A stretch of 52,681 nucleotides of DNA from CAZTHC01 sp964613425. GTDB taxonomy: Bacteria; Bacillota; Clostridia; TANB77; CAG-508. Below the pieces are notes generated by a model that saw only the letters and a program-made list of their open reading frames with translations, had not been told where the DNA came from and made no database searches. Each line of letters opens with the position of its first letter. Within the stretch, counting starts at the first letter, position 1. The position numbers were made by a program, and so were the translations under genes. The stretch spans positions 1-52,681 of the forward strand of contig CAZTHC010000002.1 of the NCBI GenBank assembly GCA_964613425.1, read 5' to 3'. This document shows positions 24,571-33,993 of the stretch, in pieces.

Positions 24571-26757
24571 TTATTCTAATATTAACTCAATTATTTGGAT
24601 TAAATCTTTTGCATTTACTTTTTCATCTGCATTTATGTCTGCTGCTTCTTTATATGCACCCTCCAACTTTTCAATATCTAAAATATCTTTAATAAATTTA
24701 AGTAAATCTAATGCTCCAATTTCTCCATCGCCATTTAAATCTCCTGAAACTACTGCTGTATATTCCTTTGTTCCAATAATTATTTTGTATCCTGTTCCTA
24801 TTAGTTTAGTTTTATCTGTTATTATATTTCCTTTATTATCTTTAACAATAATTTCACTTGTTGTAGATAAATTAGTAATTAATTTTTCTATATTTGTATT
24901 ATTAGGGATATCTCTTATTATTTTTTCTGTCTCTTCAATTTCATATTTATTTATTTCAACTGGATCTTCTTGTTTCTTCGTTACTGTTACAATACATGTT
25001 GCTGCATAGTTGCCAGATTGTACAGTAATTATTGCTGAACCTTCTGCAATTGCTTTCACATTTCCATTTAAATCTACTGTTGCAACTGCTGTATTACTAG
25101 ATTTCCAAGTAATGCTATCCTCTGAATTTGATGGATATTTTGTTGCTACTAATACTGTTGTATCACCTATTTTCAAATCTATCTTTTCTTGTGATAATGT
25201 TACTTTTGATGTGTGAATTGCACTTGGTGTATTTGGATTGCTTGGATTATTTTGTGTTGTAGCTGCTGTTACAGTAATATTTCCTGATACTTCAAAATAA
25301 TCTACATATTGTCCATCTGCTATCTTAATTCTTACTTGTGCCCTTGTTTTAGTATCATATGCATATATTCTTGCTGTTACTGTTGCTGTACCTACTCCAA
25401 CTGCTTTTGCTGTATTCCAAGTAGAAGTTTGCAATTCTGGATGTAATATACTTATTACAGATTGATTATTAGAAGACCATACTATTTTAGTACTTATTCC
25501 ATCTGGTTGCCATACTCCTGTATATCCACTTAATGTCAATCCTGCATCTTTTCCTACTTCTATTTGGCTCTTTCCAGACTCTACATTTAATCTTAAATTA
25601 CTGCTTCCTGTTAATTTAACTTCGTTAACTGTATTTGAAACTTTTATACTAAATAGTTTAATTTTTTGCCCATTTAAAGTAATGTAAATTGGAATTGATG
25701 TACCGTTTGTTGAAGCTTTACCTATAACAGTTGCTGTAATCTCTAAGCAATTTGATGATTGACCTCCACCATATGCCCAACCATGTAGGTTATCATCTAC
25801 TATTATACCTACTTTACTAGAATCCCCTGCAGTTATACTAACAGGAATACTATTTGCATATATGTTAGGATTTACTGTTACTGTTCCATTAAGTGGAACT
25901 AAATATATACCAAAAACTGTTCCTGCTGTTGAAACAATACTTTGGTTAATTGTACATATCTTATTTGTTACATCTTGTAATTCTTTTCTTGGACCTATTT
26001 TTGCCCAAACTCTATATCCGCCAACATCTACATAGTTTCCTAATATATTTGCATTTGAAACTGCTGGTGAAGTATTATTAACACTAATTTGAACTATTAC
26101 TTTTGAAGTTCCATCTGTTACTTCATATTTGTCTATTCCAGCTCTTACAGCTGTAATTTTGCAACTTGTTCCATTATTATAATATGTTGTTGCATTACCA
26201 TCTACTGTTTTTTTCCAAGTTACATTTTTATTTGTTATTATAGTTTTTACATTTCCAACATACATATCTAATGCTGATGCACACTTTTGTCCATCAATAG
26301 TTAACAAAAGGTTAGATGTGTTTGGTGTTGATGATGCTACTGTACCTTGTTTTACAGTAATATTGTATGTATATGTACCGCTACCATCTTTTGCCTTTGC
26401 ATAAATAGTTGCTGTGCCTGAATGATTAGCTGTAACTGTTACTTGTTTACTTGTTCCAATAACTGATATAACTCCATCTTTGCCACTATTAGTAGCAGAC
26501 CAAGTTGCACCATTTGTATTTGTAATTTTTAAAATTAATGTATCTCCCTCTTTTAAGGTTTTAGAAAATTGGCCATCTCTTGTTATTTTGTATGTCTCTG
26601 CATAGCTTGTTCCTAACTCTTGTGATATTTCATTATCTCCAACAAGTCTGCCAAAGTTAAATCTGTTAGTTTCTGTCTCTGCCGCAAATACTTTTGAACT
26701 AATAATTATTCCTGCTATTAAAATTATTAATCCTAAACATATTTTAAATTTCTTCAT
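24571..26757 (-). CDS. Secreted Big_2 repeat protein with C-terminal dockerin (paralogue 1)
   Basis: 728 residues: signal peptide (1-25), then several bacterial Ig-like (Big_2) modules recognised by W-S/K-x-N ... A-x-G strands (WSSNNQSVISIL, ITWKSSNTAVATVDLNGNVK), and a C-terminal type I dockerin. The dockerin has two calcium F-hands, GDLNGDGEIGALDLL and ADINADEKVNAKDL. Dockerins bind cohesins on scaffold or surface proteins; no cohesin is encoded in this window. The 70 residues before the dockerin are shared with the next two genes, so the three are paralogues. It has its own promoter (26868-26896) and terminator. Confidence 0.88.
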   Translation of the reverse strand: MKKFKICLGLIILIAGIIISSKVFAAETETNRFNFGRLVGDNEISQELGTSYAETYKITRDGQFSKTLKEGDTLILKITNTNGATWSATNSGKDGVISVIGTSKQVTVTANHSGTATIYAKAKDGSGTYTYNITVKQGTVASSTPNTSNLLLTIDGQKCASALDMYVGNVKTIITNKNVTWKKTVDGNATTYYNNGTSCKITAVRAGIDKYEVTDGTSKVIVQISVNNTSPAVSNANILGNYVDVGGYRVWAKIGPRKELQDVTNKICTINQSIVSTAGTVFGIYLVPLNGTVTVNPNIYANSIPVSITAGDSSKVGIIVDDNLHGWAYGGGQSSNCLEITATVIGKASTNGTSIPIYITLNGQKIKLFSIKVSNTVNEVKLTGSSNLRLNVESGKSQIEVGKDAGLTLSGYTGVWQPDGISTKIVWSSNNQSVISILHPELQTSTWNTAKAVGVGTATVTARIYAYDTKTRAQVRIKIADGQYVDYFEVSGNITVTAATTQNNPSNPNTPSAIHTSKVTLSQEKIDLKIGDTTVLVATKYPSNSEDSITWKSSNTAVATVDLNGNVKAIAEGSAIITVQSGNYAATCIVTVTKKQEDPVEINKYEIEETEKIIRDIPNNTNIEKLITNLSTTSEIIVKDNKGNIITDKTKLIGTGYKIIIGTKEYTAVVSGDLNGDGEIGALDLLKFIKDILDIEKLEGAYKEAADINADEKVNAKDLIQIIELILE

Positions 26758-26867
26758 TTTTACATCCCCTTATTAATTTATTTTAATTAACAACAAAAAA
26801 TAATAGGTTGTTAAAACTACAACCACTTATCCTTTGATTCTGTATTTCCCTAAGTAAATCTACTAAT

Positions 26868-26896
26868 ATTATATCACGTTATGTAAATTTTGGCAA
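26868..26896 (-). promoter_or_regulatory. Promoter of dockerin protein 1
   Basis: TTGCCA-17-TATAAT on the minus strand. The roughly 100-nt leader contains a GGTTGT/ACAACC hairpin before the ribosome binding site. Confidence 0.65.
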
Positions 26897-27030
26897 CAAT
26901 TTTATGAAATATTTCATTTTACAACATTCGACATTTTTTTGCATAACTTTTGTAATATATTTTTTACGAAAGTAGGTACCGTATATGAGTAAAGTGTTTT
27001 TAAAATATATTCAATTTAAAAAGAAGACAA

Positions 27031-27072
27031 AATATTGGAATAAATTATATGAAAATAATTTATTCCAATATT
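27031..27072. other. Perfect 17-bp hairpin in the 780-base gap between dockerin genes
   Basis: AATATTGGAATAAATTA pairs perfectly with TAATTTATTCCAATATT around an 8-base loop. No T-run follows on the plus strand; on the minus strand a U-rich stretch follows at a distance. The rest of the gap (26758-27537) holds a promoter, REP-like repeats and short TTCACTATTCA tandem units, with no credible gene. Confidence 0.6.
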
Positions 27073-27176
27073 TCACTCAATGTATAAACTCTTGGTTGGG
27101 TCACTCTTTGCATTGTAATTCACATATACTACAATGTAAAATATTAAACAGTTGCAGTATATATGCGATTTTGTTT

Positions 27177-27205
27177 GCGGGTCGTCGTGGGCGACGACCC
27201 CTACA
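27177..27205 (-). repeat. REP-like GTAG hairpin (GGGTCGTC family)
   Basis: GGGTCGTCG-TGGG-CGACGACCC followed by CTACAA: a 9-bp stem, the best-formed copy of this family. Confidence 0.65.
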
Positions 27206-27260
27206 ATAAATGTACCTATTCACTATTCACCATTCATTATTCACTATTCACTAATATTTA

Positions 27261-27288
27261 TATATTATCACCGACAAGATTTGGCGGA
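27261..27288. repeat. Right half of the 80-bp palindromic repeat
   Basis: It matches the right arm of the copies at 10411-10490 and 37267-37346 (TATTATCACCGAC...TTTGGCGGA). As at 37.3 kb, it is followed about 20 bases later by a GGGCGTAT-family element. Confidence 0.65.
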
Positions 27289-27310
27289 TTATTTAATAAT
27301 TTTATTTTTC

Positions 27311-27334
27311 GGGCGTATACAATACGCCCCTACA
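27311..27334 (-). repeat. REP-like GTAG hairpin (GGGCGTAT family)
   Basis: GGGCGTATAC...AATACGCCC followed by CTACAG and TTGCAATAAA. Confidence 0.65.
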
Positions 27335-27362
27335 GTTGCAATAAATATGTGATTCCATTTGC

Positions 27363-27389
27363 GTGTCGTCGAGGACGACGACCCATACA
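27363..27389 (-). repeat. REP-like GTAG hairpin (GGGTCGTC family, one arm mutated)
   Basis: GTGTCGTCG-AGGA-CGACGACCC followed by ATACAATTTGCAATATG. Confidence 0.6.
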
Positions 27390-27495
27390 ATTTGCAATAT
27401 GTTTATTAATATTTTCTATTTCACTAATTCTATTTTAATGGATACATACATCTTTTGCAAGATAATTTAAAAAATAAAAAATTTATAATAGCTAC

Positions 27496-27524
27496 AAAAA
27501 AGAGAGCTTTACGCCCTCTTTTTT
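27496..27524 (-). terminator. Rho-independent terminator after dockerin protein 2
   Basis: AAAAAAGAG...CTCTTTTTT stem with GC pairs at the apex (one mismatch), 14 bases after the stop codon. Confidence 0.75.
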
Positions 27525-27537
27525 CCCCTATAATTAA

Positions 27538-30147
27538 TTATCCATTAATATATAATTTTAACATTTTAACTACGTCTCTTAGATTTACTATTCCATTATC
27601 ATCTAAATCTGCTGCTTCAAAATATGCTCCTTCTAATTTTTGTACATCTAAGTTGTGTTTTATTGCTCTTAAGACTCCTGGTAATGTTACTTTTCCAGTT
27701 CCTGTTACATCTCCTTCAACTGAAACTGTATATATTTTATTATTTGCAACAACCTTCATACCTGTTACAATTTCTTTAGTTTTATCTGTAACTTCTTTTC
27801 CAGATTTGTCATAAATCTTTGAACTTTCTGAAGCTCCAATATTACTTAAAACTTTAGTTATTACAGTATTTGTTTTTACCTTTGAAATAATGCTATTTTC
27901 TTCATCTATTTTATATTCTGTCGGATTTTCACCAGGTTCTTCTGTTGGTTCTTTTTCATTTGATTCATTTACTATCAATATACATGTTTTCTTTATTACG
28001 GTTCCTGGTATTGAAGCTGTTACAATTGTTGCTCCATTTGATATTGCTGTTACATATCCAGTTTCTGAATCTATAATAGCAACATTTGGATTACTACTTT
28101 CCCATTCTACTGTTTTATCTTCTGCATCCTCTGGTAATACAGTTGCTATCAATTTTTTTATACTTCCCTTTGAAACTGTTACTGTTCCTTCTAGTTCTAA
28201 GGACTCTGGCTGTACTATTCTTTTTGTAACTACTATTGTATATGATGCTTTCTTTCCATTTGAAGTTGTTCCTGTTATTATTGCAATACCTTCAGCAATA
28301 CAATTTACTTTGCCTGTTTTGCTATCTACTGTTGCAACAGCATTATCACTACTTTCATAAGTTATTGTTTTATCAAAAACCTCTGTTGGATATATTGCTG
28401 CTGTCTCCTGAAGTTTGTCTCCTGGGAAAGCTAATATTTCTTTATTTGCAAATTCTAGTGACTCTGGTAATACTTCTGGTTCCAAAACCTCTACTTCACA
28501 TTGTATTAGACTATGGATTCTCATTTCTACACCGTTCTCATCTACTTCTTTAGCATAATATGGTGTTACCATTCCTACTAATGCTTTTCCTGGATTCAAT
28601 GCTGTTATTTCACCATTTTTTGTTATACTTAAAACTTCTAATCCATCTTTTTGTGAAACAGTGGTTACTTTCCATTCTAATGATTCATTTGACATCTCTA
28701 CGCCAGCTTCATTATATATAGGCAAGTCTGTTCTATTACCTTTAAAATTTACATGCATCAACTTTTTCTCGCCTACTGCCATTTTTGAATTTGGCTCTTC
28801 AAAACTCACTCCTGTTACTGGCTGACATGCAACATATAGCACCATTGTAGTGTTTTGCATATTCATATGTTCTCCTCTACTTACGTTTAATGCATTTCCA
28901 TCAGAATCTGTTCTATACCAATCATCAGTAGTTCCTACAGCTGTTCCCCAGCCTACTACATCACTTTGTGTTCCTGATGTTCTAGTTCCCATATATTCTG
29001 TGTCTCTAGTATATATATTTAGTTGTGTTACTCCTTGTTTCATTCCTGTTACAACCAAATCTGCTCCATTACTAGAAATTTTTGCAATACCGTCTGTAGT
29101 TATTTGTCCGTCTGTATAATTTTGTATAGTAATTGCACCTTTTCCATCTGTTCCGACACTTCCAACTCTTTTTGAATATGTATCACCTACTTTTTCAAGA
29201 ATTACAGAATTAAAACTCATATCAAATTTTAACTCTCTTTCTATCAGTGCCCCAACAGTTACCGTTACTGGTTCAGTTTTCTGCGTTGCAATAACAGCTC
29301 CACTTAAATCTTTTATTGTTACTTCTGCACTTATTGTACTAGTTCCTTGACTTAAACCTCTTATTGTAGTCCAAAAAGATGTTGTGCACTCATTAGTTGC
29401 AGATATTACAGAAGGATTTGATATAATCCACTTTACAACTGTACTATATTGACATGTTACATTTTTCCATACTATAGCTTGTCCAAAGTCTACAGTTGTA
29501 GTATCACCTACTGCTAAATTGTATCCGCTTGAACTTATAGCTATTCCTGCACCTTCCGCTTTAAGTACTTGATCTGTAACTTGAACTTCACACAATGTAA
29601 TTTGTACAGTTTTTCCACTTGCCAATTCCATTATTTCAATTTTTACAGGTTTTGTAGTTCCATTTGTACATTTTAATCCTCTTATTCTTAGATTTGTTTG
29701 TAAATGCGTAGACACTGTTGGATTACTTGCATCTGAAAATCCATAAACTTCTGCTATTTTATTATATTGTGAACCTTCTTTTGCTTGAAAAGTTTCAAAA
29801 TATCCTTCCGAATCATCTATACACTTTACTTGAAATAATGCTGAATTCTCATATATATCTGGATCCACCTGTGTATTCCCTATAGGCACAAAATTAACTA
29901 CTATATTTGTACTTCCATATGGTGATTGTGGTATTTGAATTTTTGAACTGCAATTTGCAGAAACTCTATATCCCCCAATTTCTCCTCCATATATTGTACT
30001 ACCTAAATTAATACTTTTTAAATCTGTTGTCGTAATATTAGCTTCCAATCTTTCATCCACCGATGATGCTATTGATACTGTACTTGGCATTAACATCATT
30101 CCGATAATTATTACCACTAATCCCATTTTTAAACTTTTACTTTTCAT
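27538..30147 (-). CDS. Secreted Big_2 repeat protein with C-terminal dockerin (paralogue 2)
   Basis: 869 residues: signal peptide (1-28), about 280 residues of cohesin- or Ig-like beta region, then at least four Big_2 modules (VKWIISNPSVIS, LEWKVTTVSQ, ITYESSDNAVATVDSKTG, VEWESSNPNVAIIDSETG). A Pro/Glu-rich linker (EPTEEPGENPTE) leads into a C-terminal dockerin. The first F-hand is degenerate (GDVTGTGKVTLPGVL), with few calcium ligands; the second is normal (ADLDDNGIVNLRDV). An AAGGAGA ribosome binding site precedes the ATG. It follows the third paralogue by 79 bases and may share its transcript. Confidence 0.87.
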   Translation of the reverse strand: MKSKSLKMGLVVIIIGMMLMPSTVSIASSVDERLEANITTTDLKSINLGSTIYGGEIGGYRVSANCSSKIQIPQSPYGSTNIVVNFVPIGNTQVDPDIYENSALFQVKCIDDSEGYFETFQAKEGSQYNKIAEVYGFSDASNPTVSTHLQTNLRIRGLKCTNGTTKPVKIEIMELASGKTVQITLCEVQVTDQVLKAEGAGIAISSSGYNLAVGDTTTVDFGQAIVWKNVTCQYSTVVKWIISNPSVISATNECTTSFWTTIRGLSQGTSTISAEVTIKDLSGAVIATQKTEPVTVTVGALIERELKFDMSFNSVILEKVGDTYSKRVGSVGTDGKGAITIQNYTDGQITTDGIAKISSNGADLVVTGMKQGVTQLNIYTRDTEYMGTRTSGTQSDVVGWGTAVGTTDDWYRTDSDGNALNVSRGEHMNMQNTTMVLYVACQPVTGVSFEEPNSKMAVGEKKLMHVNFKGNRTDLPIYNEAGVEMSNESLEWKVTTVSQKDGLEVLSITKNGEITALNPGKALVGMVTPYYAKEVDENGVEMRIHSLIQCEVEVLEPEVLPESLEFANKEILAFPGDKLQETAAIYPTEVFDKTITYESSDNAVATVDSKTGKVNCIAEGIAIITGTTSNGKKASYTIVVTKRIVQPESLELEGTVTVSKGSIKKLIATVLPEDAEDKTVEWESSNPNVAIIDSETGYVTAISNGATIVTASIPGTVIKKTCILIVNESNEKEPTEEPGENPTEYKIDEENSIISKVKTNTVITKVLSNIGASESSKIYDKSGKEVTDKTKEIVTGMKVVANNKIYTVSVEGDVTGTGKVTLPGVLRAIKHNLDVQKLEGAYFEAADLDDNGIVNLRDVVKMLKLYING

Positions 30148-30226
30148 TTTTTTGCATCTCCTTATATAAATATTAATTTATTTAAATTTATAACATATAT
30201 AGTTATATTGCACCATATTATGTAAA

Positions 30227-33200
30227 TTATTTCAATATTAATTTAATTAATTTGGTCATATCCAATAAGTTAATTATTCCATCTGAATTAATATCTGCTG
30301 ATTCAAATTGAGCTCCAGTTAATAGTTCTTTCTCCAAAATATGCTTACATATCTTTAAAGCATCAACTATCGTTGCATTTCCATCTTTATTTACATCTCC
30401 TATTATAGAAATTTCGTAAATCTCTTCTCCTATTTTCATTTTCATCCCTGTCTTCGCTTTTAATGTCATATCTTTGATTTCTTCTGTTCCATTAAAGAAC
30501 TTAATCGTTTCTTCTGTAGTTATTTTTTCAATTATTTCTGATAATGTTATATTTCTAGGTATTTTTGAAATTATTTTTTTCACATCATCCAATCCAAATT
30601 CTGTAGTTATCTTTTTCTCTTCATCACCAGGTTTTTCTTCTGGCTCTTCTTCTACTTTTGTAACTATAATCTTTTTAGATGCAACAACTCCACTTCCATC
30701 TTTAGCTGTTGCAATAATATATGCTACTCCAGCTTTTTTTGCTTCTATACTTCCAATTTCCGAATTTATTGCTATTATATCTGTATTTGCAGTTTTCCAA
30801 GTAACTTCACAATTTTCTGCAGTTTCAGGTAACACTGTTGCTTTTGCATTAATTTTTTCTCCAACTTTCATTGTTTCTAAAACTTCTATTACAATTTCTT
30901 TAACATGTTGTGTTACTTTAATTTCAAAAGTGCTTAATATTGCTCCATCTATTGATGCTGCAGCTATACTTGCAGTTCCTGGTCCTACTGCTGTTATCAT
31001 ACCAGTCTCACTATCTATTTTTATTATTTTTTCATCATTGCTTATCCAACTTACAATTTTATTCGTTGCATCCTCTGGTAATATTATAGCTTGCGCTTGT
31101 GCAGTTTCTCCACCTTCTAAAATTTTTGGAGCAACTATTTCTATACTTTCAACTAATCTAATTACTTCTATATTATATGCCTTAAATATATTTCCATCTT
31201 TTGCACTCACTATTATAGTTGTTCTTCCTATAGAAATAGGTTGCATTTCTCCAGTTTGTGAATTTATTTTAACTATATCTTCATTTAAACATTTCCATTC
31301 TACTTCTTTATTTGTTGCATTTTCTGGCATAACAGTTGCAACTAATTTTTCGTTTATTCCCATACTAAGTTCACTTTTTCCTGTTATTGTAATATCTTCA
31401 ACTAATATTGGTAAAACTTCTATTTCAATTTCATCGCTTACTTCTCCATTATATGATATTGCTTTTATTTTTGCCTTTCCAACACCTTCTGCCATTATTT
31501 CCCCTGTAAACTTGTTAATTGATATTACTTCTTCATTATCACTGTACCATGCAACATTAATGTTTTCTGGCTCTGTTGTTGCATTTAATATGGTTTTATC
31601 CCCTATTAACATTTCTGATTTGTCATTAATTACTATATTAGTTACTTCTATTGGTTCTTTAACTTCTATTTCTATTATATCTATAAGCTCATTGTTCGCT
31701 TTTAATCTTGCAACTATTGTAGCTTTTCCAACAGATAAAGCTTTTATTTCACCTGTCACTTTATTTATTTTTATAACAGATGTATTACTACTTGCCCATT
31801 CTACTTCTTTATTTGTTACATCTTCTGGCGTTATATTTACCTTCAACATTAAATCATCATACAAATTCACTTTTTCTGGTTTTTCTATTTTTATACCAGT
31901 TGCAGTTATTTCTTCTTTAACTTCTATTTCATAGCTTGCTGTTACTTTATCATTATTAACTAATGTAACTGTTATTGTTGCTTTTCCCTCTTTTAATGCT
32001 TTAAATTTACCAACTGTTTCATCTTCGATTAGTAAAATCGTTTCATCACTTGTTGTCCATTTTATATTTTTATTCAAAGAATTCTCAGGTGCTACTGTAG
32101 CTGTAAGTTCTCTGATTTGCCCTACTCTTACATCTTCTATCTCAGATATTTCTATTTTACTACCTTGAATTTCTGCTAATACTTTTAATTCTAAATCTGT
32201 TTTTATCTCTTTGTTACTAATTAGTAAAATCGAAATTTTAACTTCTCCTTCTTTCAATGCTTTTACATATACTTTTTCTTCTTTTCCTATAATTTTTGCT
32301 ACTGTTTCGTCACTTGAAACAATACCCACATCTAAATCTGTTGAATTACTTGGTAAAACTGAAAATACCAATTCTTTTTCTTCTCCTACATGTATATCTT
32401 CTATTTTCTCTATTTTAATACTTTCTGTTGCTACTTCAGTTTCTGTAACAGAAAAAGTTCTAACTGTAATACATTTAGATTCATCTTGTGCTATTGCTAT
32501 AATATTTACCAATCCTTTAGATACCGCTTCAAATTCCCCTGTTTCTCTATTTATATTCAAAATTTTCTCATTAGAGCTATACCATTTTACAGATTTATTA
32601 GTAACGTTTTCTGGAGCTATTGTTACTTCAAAAGTTTTTTTATCTCCAACTTTTATTTCTTCAATACCATTTATTGAAATTGATTTTGTTATTATAGGTA
32701 ATACTTCTATCTCTAATATTCCTAATATCTCATTAGTTTCCTTTGCTAATGCAATAATATTTACTTTTCCAAGCTTATTTGCCTTTATTTTTCCTGTAAG
32801 AGCATCAATTGATATAATAGATGCATCATCACTCATCCATTTTATTTCTTTACTTGTTTGTATATCTAGTATTGCTTCTTCACCTAGTTTTATAGTCTGT
32901 TCTCCTTCAATACCTTTTGTTACAACAGTTATTTCTTTTTCTTCTTGAATTCCTATTACATCTTTCCCATTTACCATTAAAACACTTTTTGCTGTTATTG
33001 TTGCTGTTCCTTCTGCAATTCCTAAAATTTCACCAGTCTCTTTATTTACTTTTAATATGTTTTCATTACTAGATTCCCATGTAACACTTGTTGTATCCTT
33101 TGCTTCTGCTGGTAAAACAGTTGCAGTTAATGTTGCTTTTTGGTCTACTTTTATAAAATCTTGTCCTTCTATTGTAATAGTTTCTGGTACCTTTACAACT

Positions 33201-33700
33201 AAAACTTTATATATAGCAACATTCGAATATTCAACCGAAGCTGCTAGCACTGTTGCTATTCCTTCTTTTTTTGCTGTTATTTTTCCAGTTTCTGAATCTA
33301 TTGAAATTACATTTGGATTATCTGTACTCCATCTTATATCTTTATTAGTTGCATTTTCTGGTTCTATTTCTGCTATTAATTCTACACTTCCATCTATATT
33401 TATTAAATTTAAGTTACCTACCTTTGTTTGTAATCCAGAAATTTGTATTTTAGTTATTGGAATTATTCTTTCTATATCTTCGCCGTCTTCCTCTGGTGGT
33501 TCTGCTCCTGGGCCTACTGCTGCATTCTCTTGTTCACCAACAGCAATATTTTCATCCAAACCCATAATCGTACTTGACAAGGTTCGTAATTTCATTGTTC
33601 CTTGATTTTCAATTATCATAGTACCAATTAATAAAATTATTAACAATAATAATATAGCAATAGTAGTAAAAACAATAATCCTTTTAACACTTTTAGACAT
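30227..33700 (-). CDS. Secreted or surface protein of eleven Big_2 repeats with C-terminal dockerin (paralogue 3)
   Basis: 1157 residues. An N-terminal membrane or signal segment (about 7-28) is followed by a short acidic stretch. Eleven tandem bacterial Ig-like modules of about 80-85 residues come next, each with the V-x-W-x-S/T-x-N/D and I-D/N-x-E/K-T-G-x-I pattern. An Asp/Glu-rich linker (EEEPEEKPGDEEKK) and a dockerin (GDVNKDGNATIVDALK, ADINSDGIINLLDMTK) follow. The long rod of Big_2 modules suggests a stalk projecting from the envelope. The N-terminal hydrophobic segment has no obvious signal peptidase site, so membrane anchoring is possible. A TTGATT-16-TATAAT promoter lies upstream. 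Confidence 0.88.
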   Translation of the reverse strand: MSKSVKRIIVFTTIAILLLLIILLIGTMIIENQGTMKLRTLSSTIMGLDENIAVGEQENAAVGPGAEPPEEDGEDIERIIPITKIQISGLQTKVGNLNLINIDGSVELIAEIEPENATNKDIRWSTDNPNVISIDSETGKITAKKEGIATVLAASVEYSNVAIYKVLVVKVPETITIEGQDFIKVDQKATLTATVLPAEAKDTTSVTWESSNENILKVNKETGEILGIAEGTATITAKSVLMVNGKDVIGIQEEKEITVVTKGIEGEQTIKLGEEAILDIQTSKEIKWMSDDASIISIDALTGKIKANKLGKVNIIALAKETNEILGILEIEVLPIITKSISINGIEEIKVGDKKTFEVTIAPENVTNKSVKWYSSNEKILNINRETGEFEAVSKGLVNIIAIAQDESKCITVRTFSVTETEVATESIKIEKIEDIHVGEEKELVFSVLPSNSTDLDVGIVSSDETVAKIIGKEEKVYVKALKEGEVKISILLISNKEIKTDLELKVLAEIQGSKIEISEIEDVRVGQIRELTATVAPENSLNKNIKWTTSDETILLIEDETVGKFKALKEGKATITVTLVNNDKVTASYEIEVKEEITATGIKIEKPEKVNLYDDLMLKVNITPEDVTNKEVEWASSNTSVIKINKVTGEIKALSVGKATIVARLKANNELIDIIEIEVKEPIEVTNIVINDKSEMLIGDKTILNATTEPENINVAWYSDNEEVISINKFTGEIMAEGVGKAKIKAISYNGEVSDEIEIEVLPILVEDITITGKSELSMGINEKLVATVMPENATNKEVEWKCLNEDIVKINSQTGEMQPISIGRTTIIVSAKDGNIFKAYNIEVIRLVESIEIVAPKILEGGETAQAQAIILPEDATNKIVSWISNDEKIIKIDSETGMITAVGPGTASIAAASIDGAILSTFEIKVTQHVKEIVIEVLETMKVGEKINAKATVLPETAENCEVTWKTANTDIIAINSEIGSIEAKKAGVAYIIATAKDGSGVVASKKIIVTKVEEEPEEKPGDEEKKITTEFGLDDVKKIISKIPRNITLSEIIEKITTEETIKFFNGTEEIKDMTLKAKTGMKMKIGEEIYEISIIGDVNKDGNATIVDALKICKHILEKELLTGAQFESADINSDGIINLLDMTKLIKLILK

Positions 33701-33732
33701 AGTAATTTCTCCTTTTACAGCTTTTTTATTTA

Positions 33733-33760
33733 ATTATAAGTATTTTTTTGAAAAAATCAA
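33733..33760 (-). promoter_or_regulatory. Promoter of dockerin protein 3
   Basis: TTGATT-16-TATAAT on the minus strand, about 35 bases before the start codon. The rest of the 293-base gap to the next gene is AT-rich with a terminator and no other feature. Confidence 0.6.
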
Positions 33761-33946
33761 CCCTGCAAGTACTGATATTAAAAGGTTTTGCATTAATTTT
33801 GCTTAGGGATTTTAGGATTTTTTAACTATATTTTATTTATATTACATTATAAAAAAAAAATTTTTTTAAGGCATATTGTCTGCAAATGTGTATTTTAATA
33901 TGATTTCATGTCTTTTTTTGCAATATTTTAGAATTTCATCCAATAA

Positions 33947-33980
33947 AAAAAGCTAAACTGCCTACGGCTGTTTAGCTTTT
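33947..33980 (-). terminator. Rho-independent terminator of the YabE-like gene
   Basis: AAAAGCTAAAC-T-GCC paired with GGC-T-GTTTAGCTTTT, with one T-T mismatch and a 3-base loop, then a U-tract on the minus strand. Confidence 0.85.
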
Positions 33981-33993
33981 ATACCATTTTTTA

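Noticed and set aside
26758..26980. Riboswitch in the leader of dockerin protein 1
   Set aside because: Only a small GGTTGT/ACAACC hairpin is seen; no known riboswitch core motif is recognisable.
27218..27254. TTCACTATTCA-type tandem units as a possible CRISPR or iteron
   Set aside because: The units are 7-10 bases, imperfect and without spacers; a simple-sequence stretch is enough.
26985..27438. Short plus-strand ORFs in the 780-base gap (with GRRGRRP-like peptides)
   Set aside because: They run through REP-like repeats and a hairpin, lack ribosome binding sites and resemble no protein.
28236..28553. Long plus-strand ORFs opposite the Big_2 and por genes
   Set aside because: They are low-complexity Leu/Ser/Phe-rich antisense shadows of well-supported genes on the minus strand.
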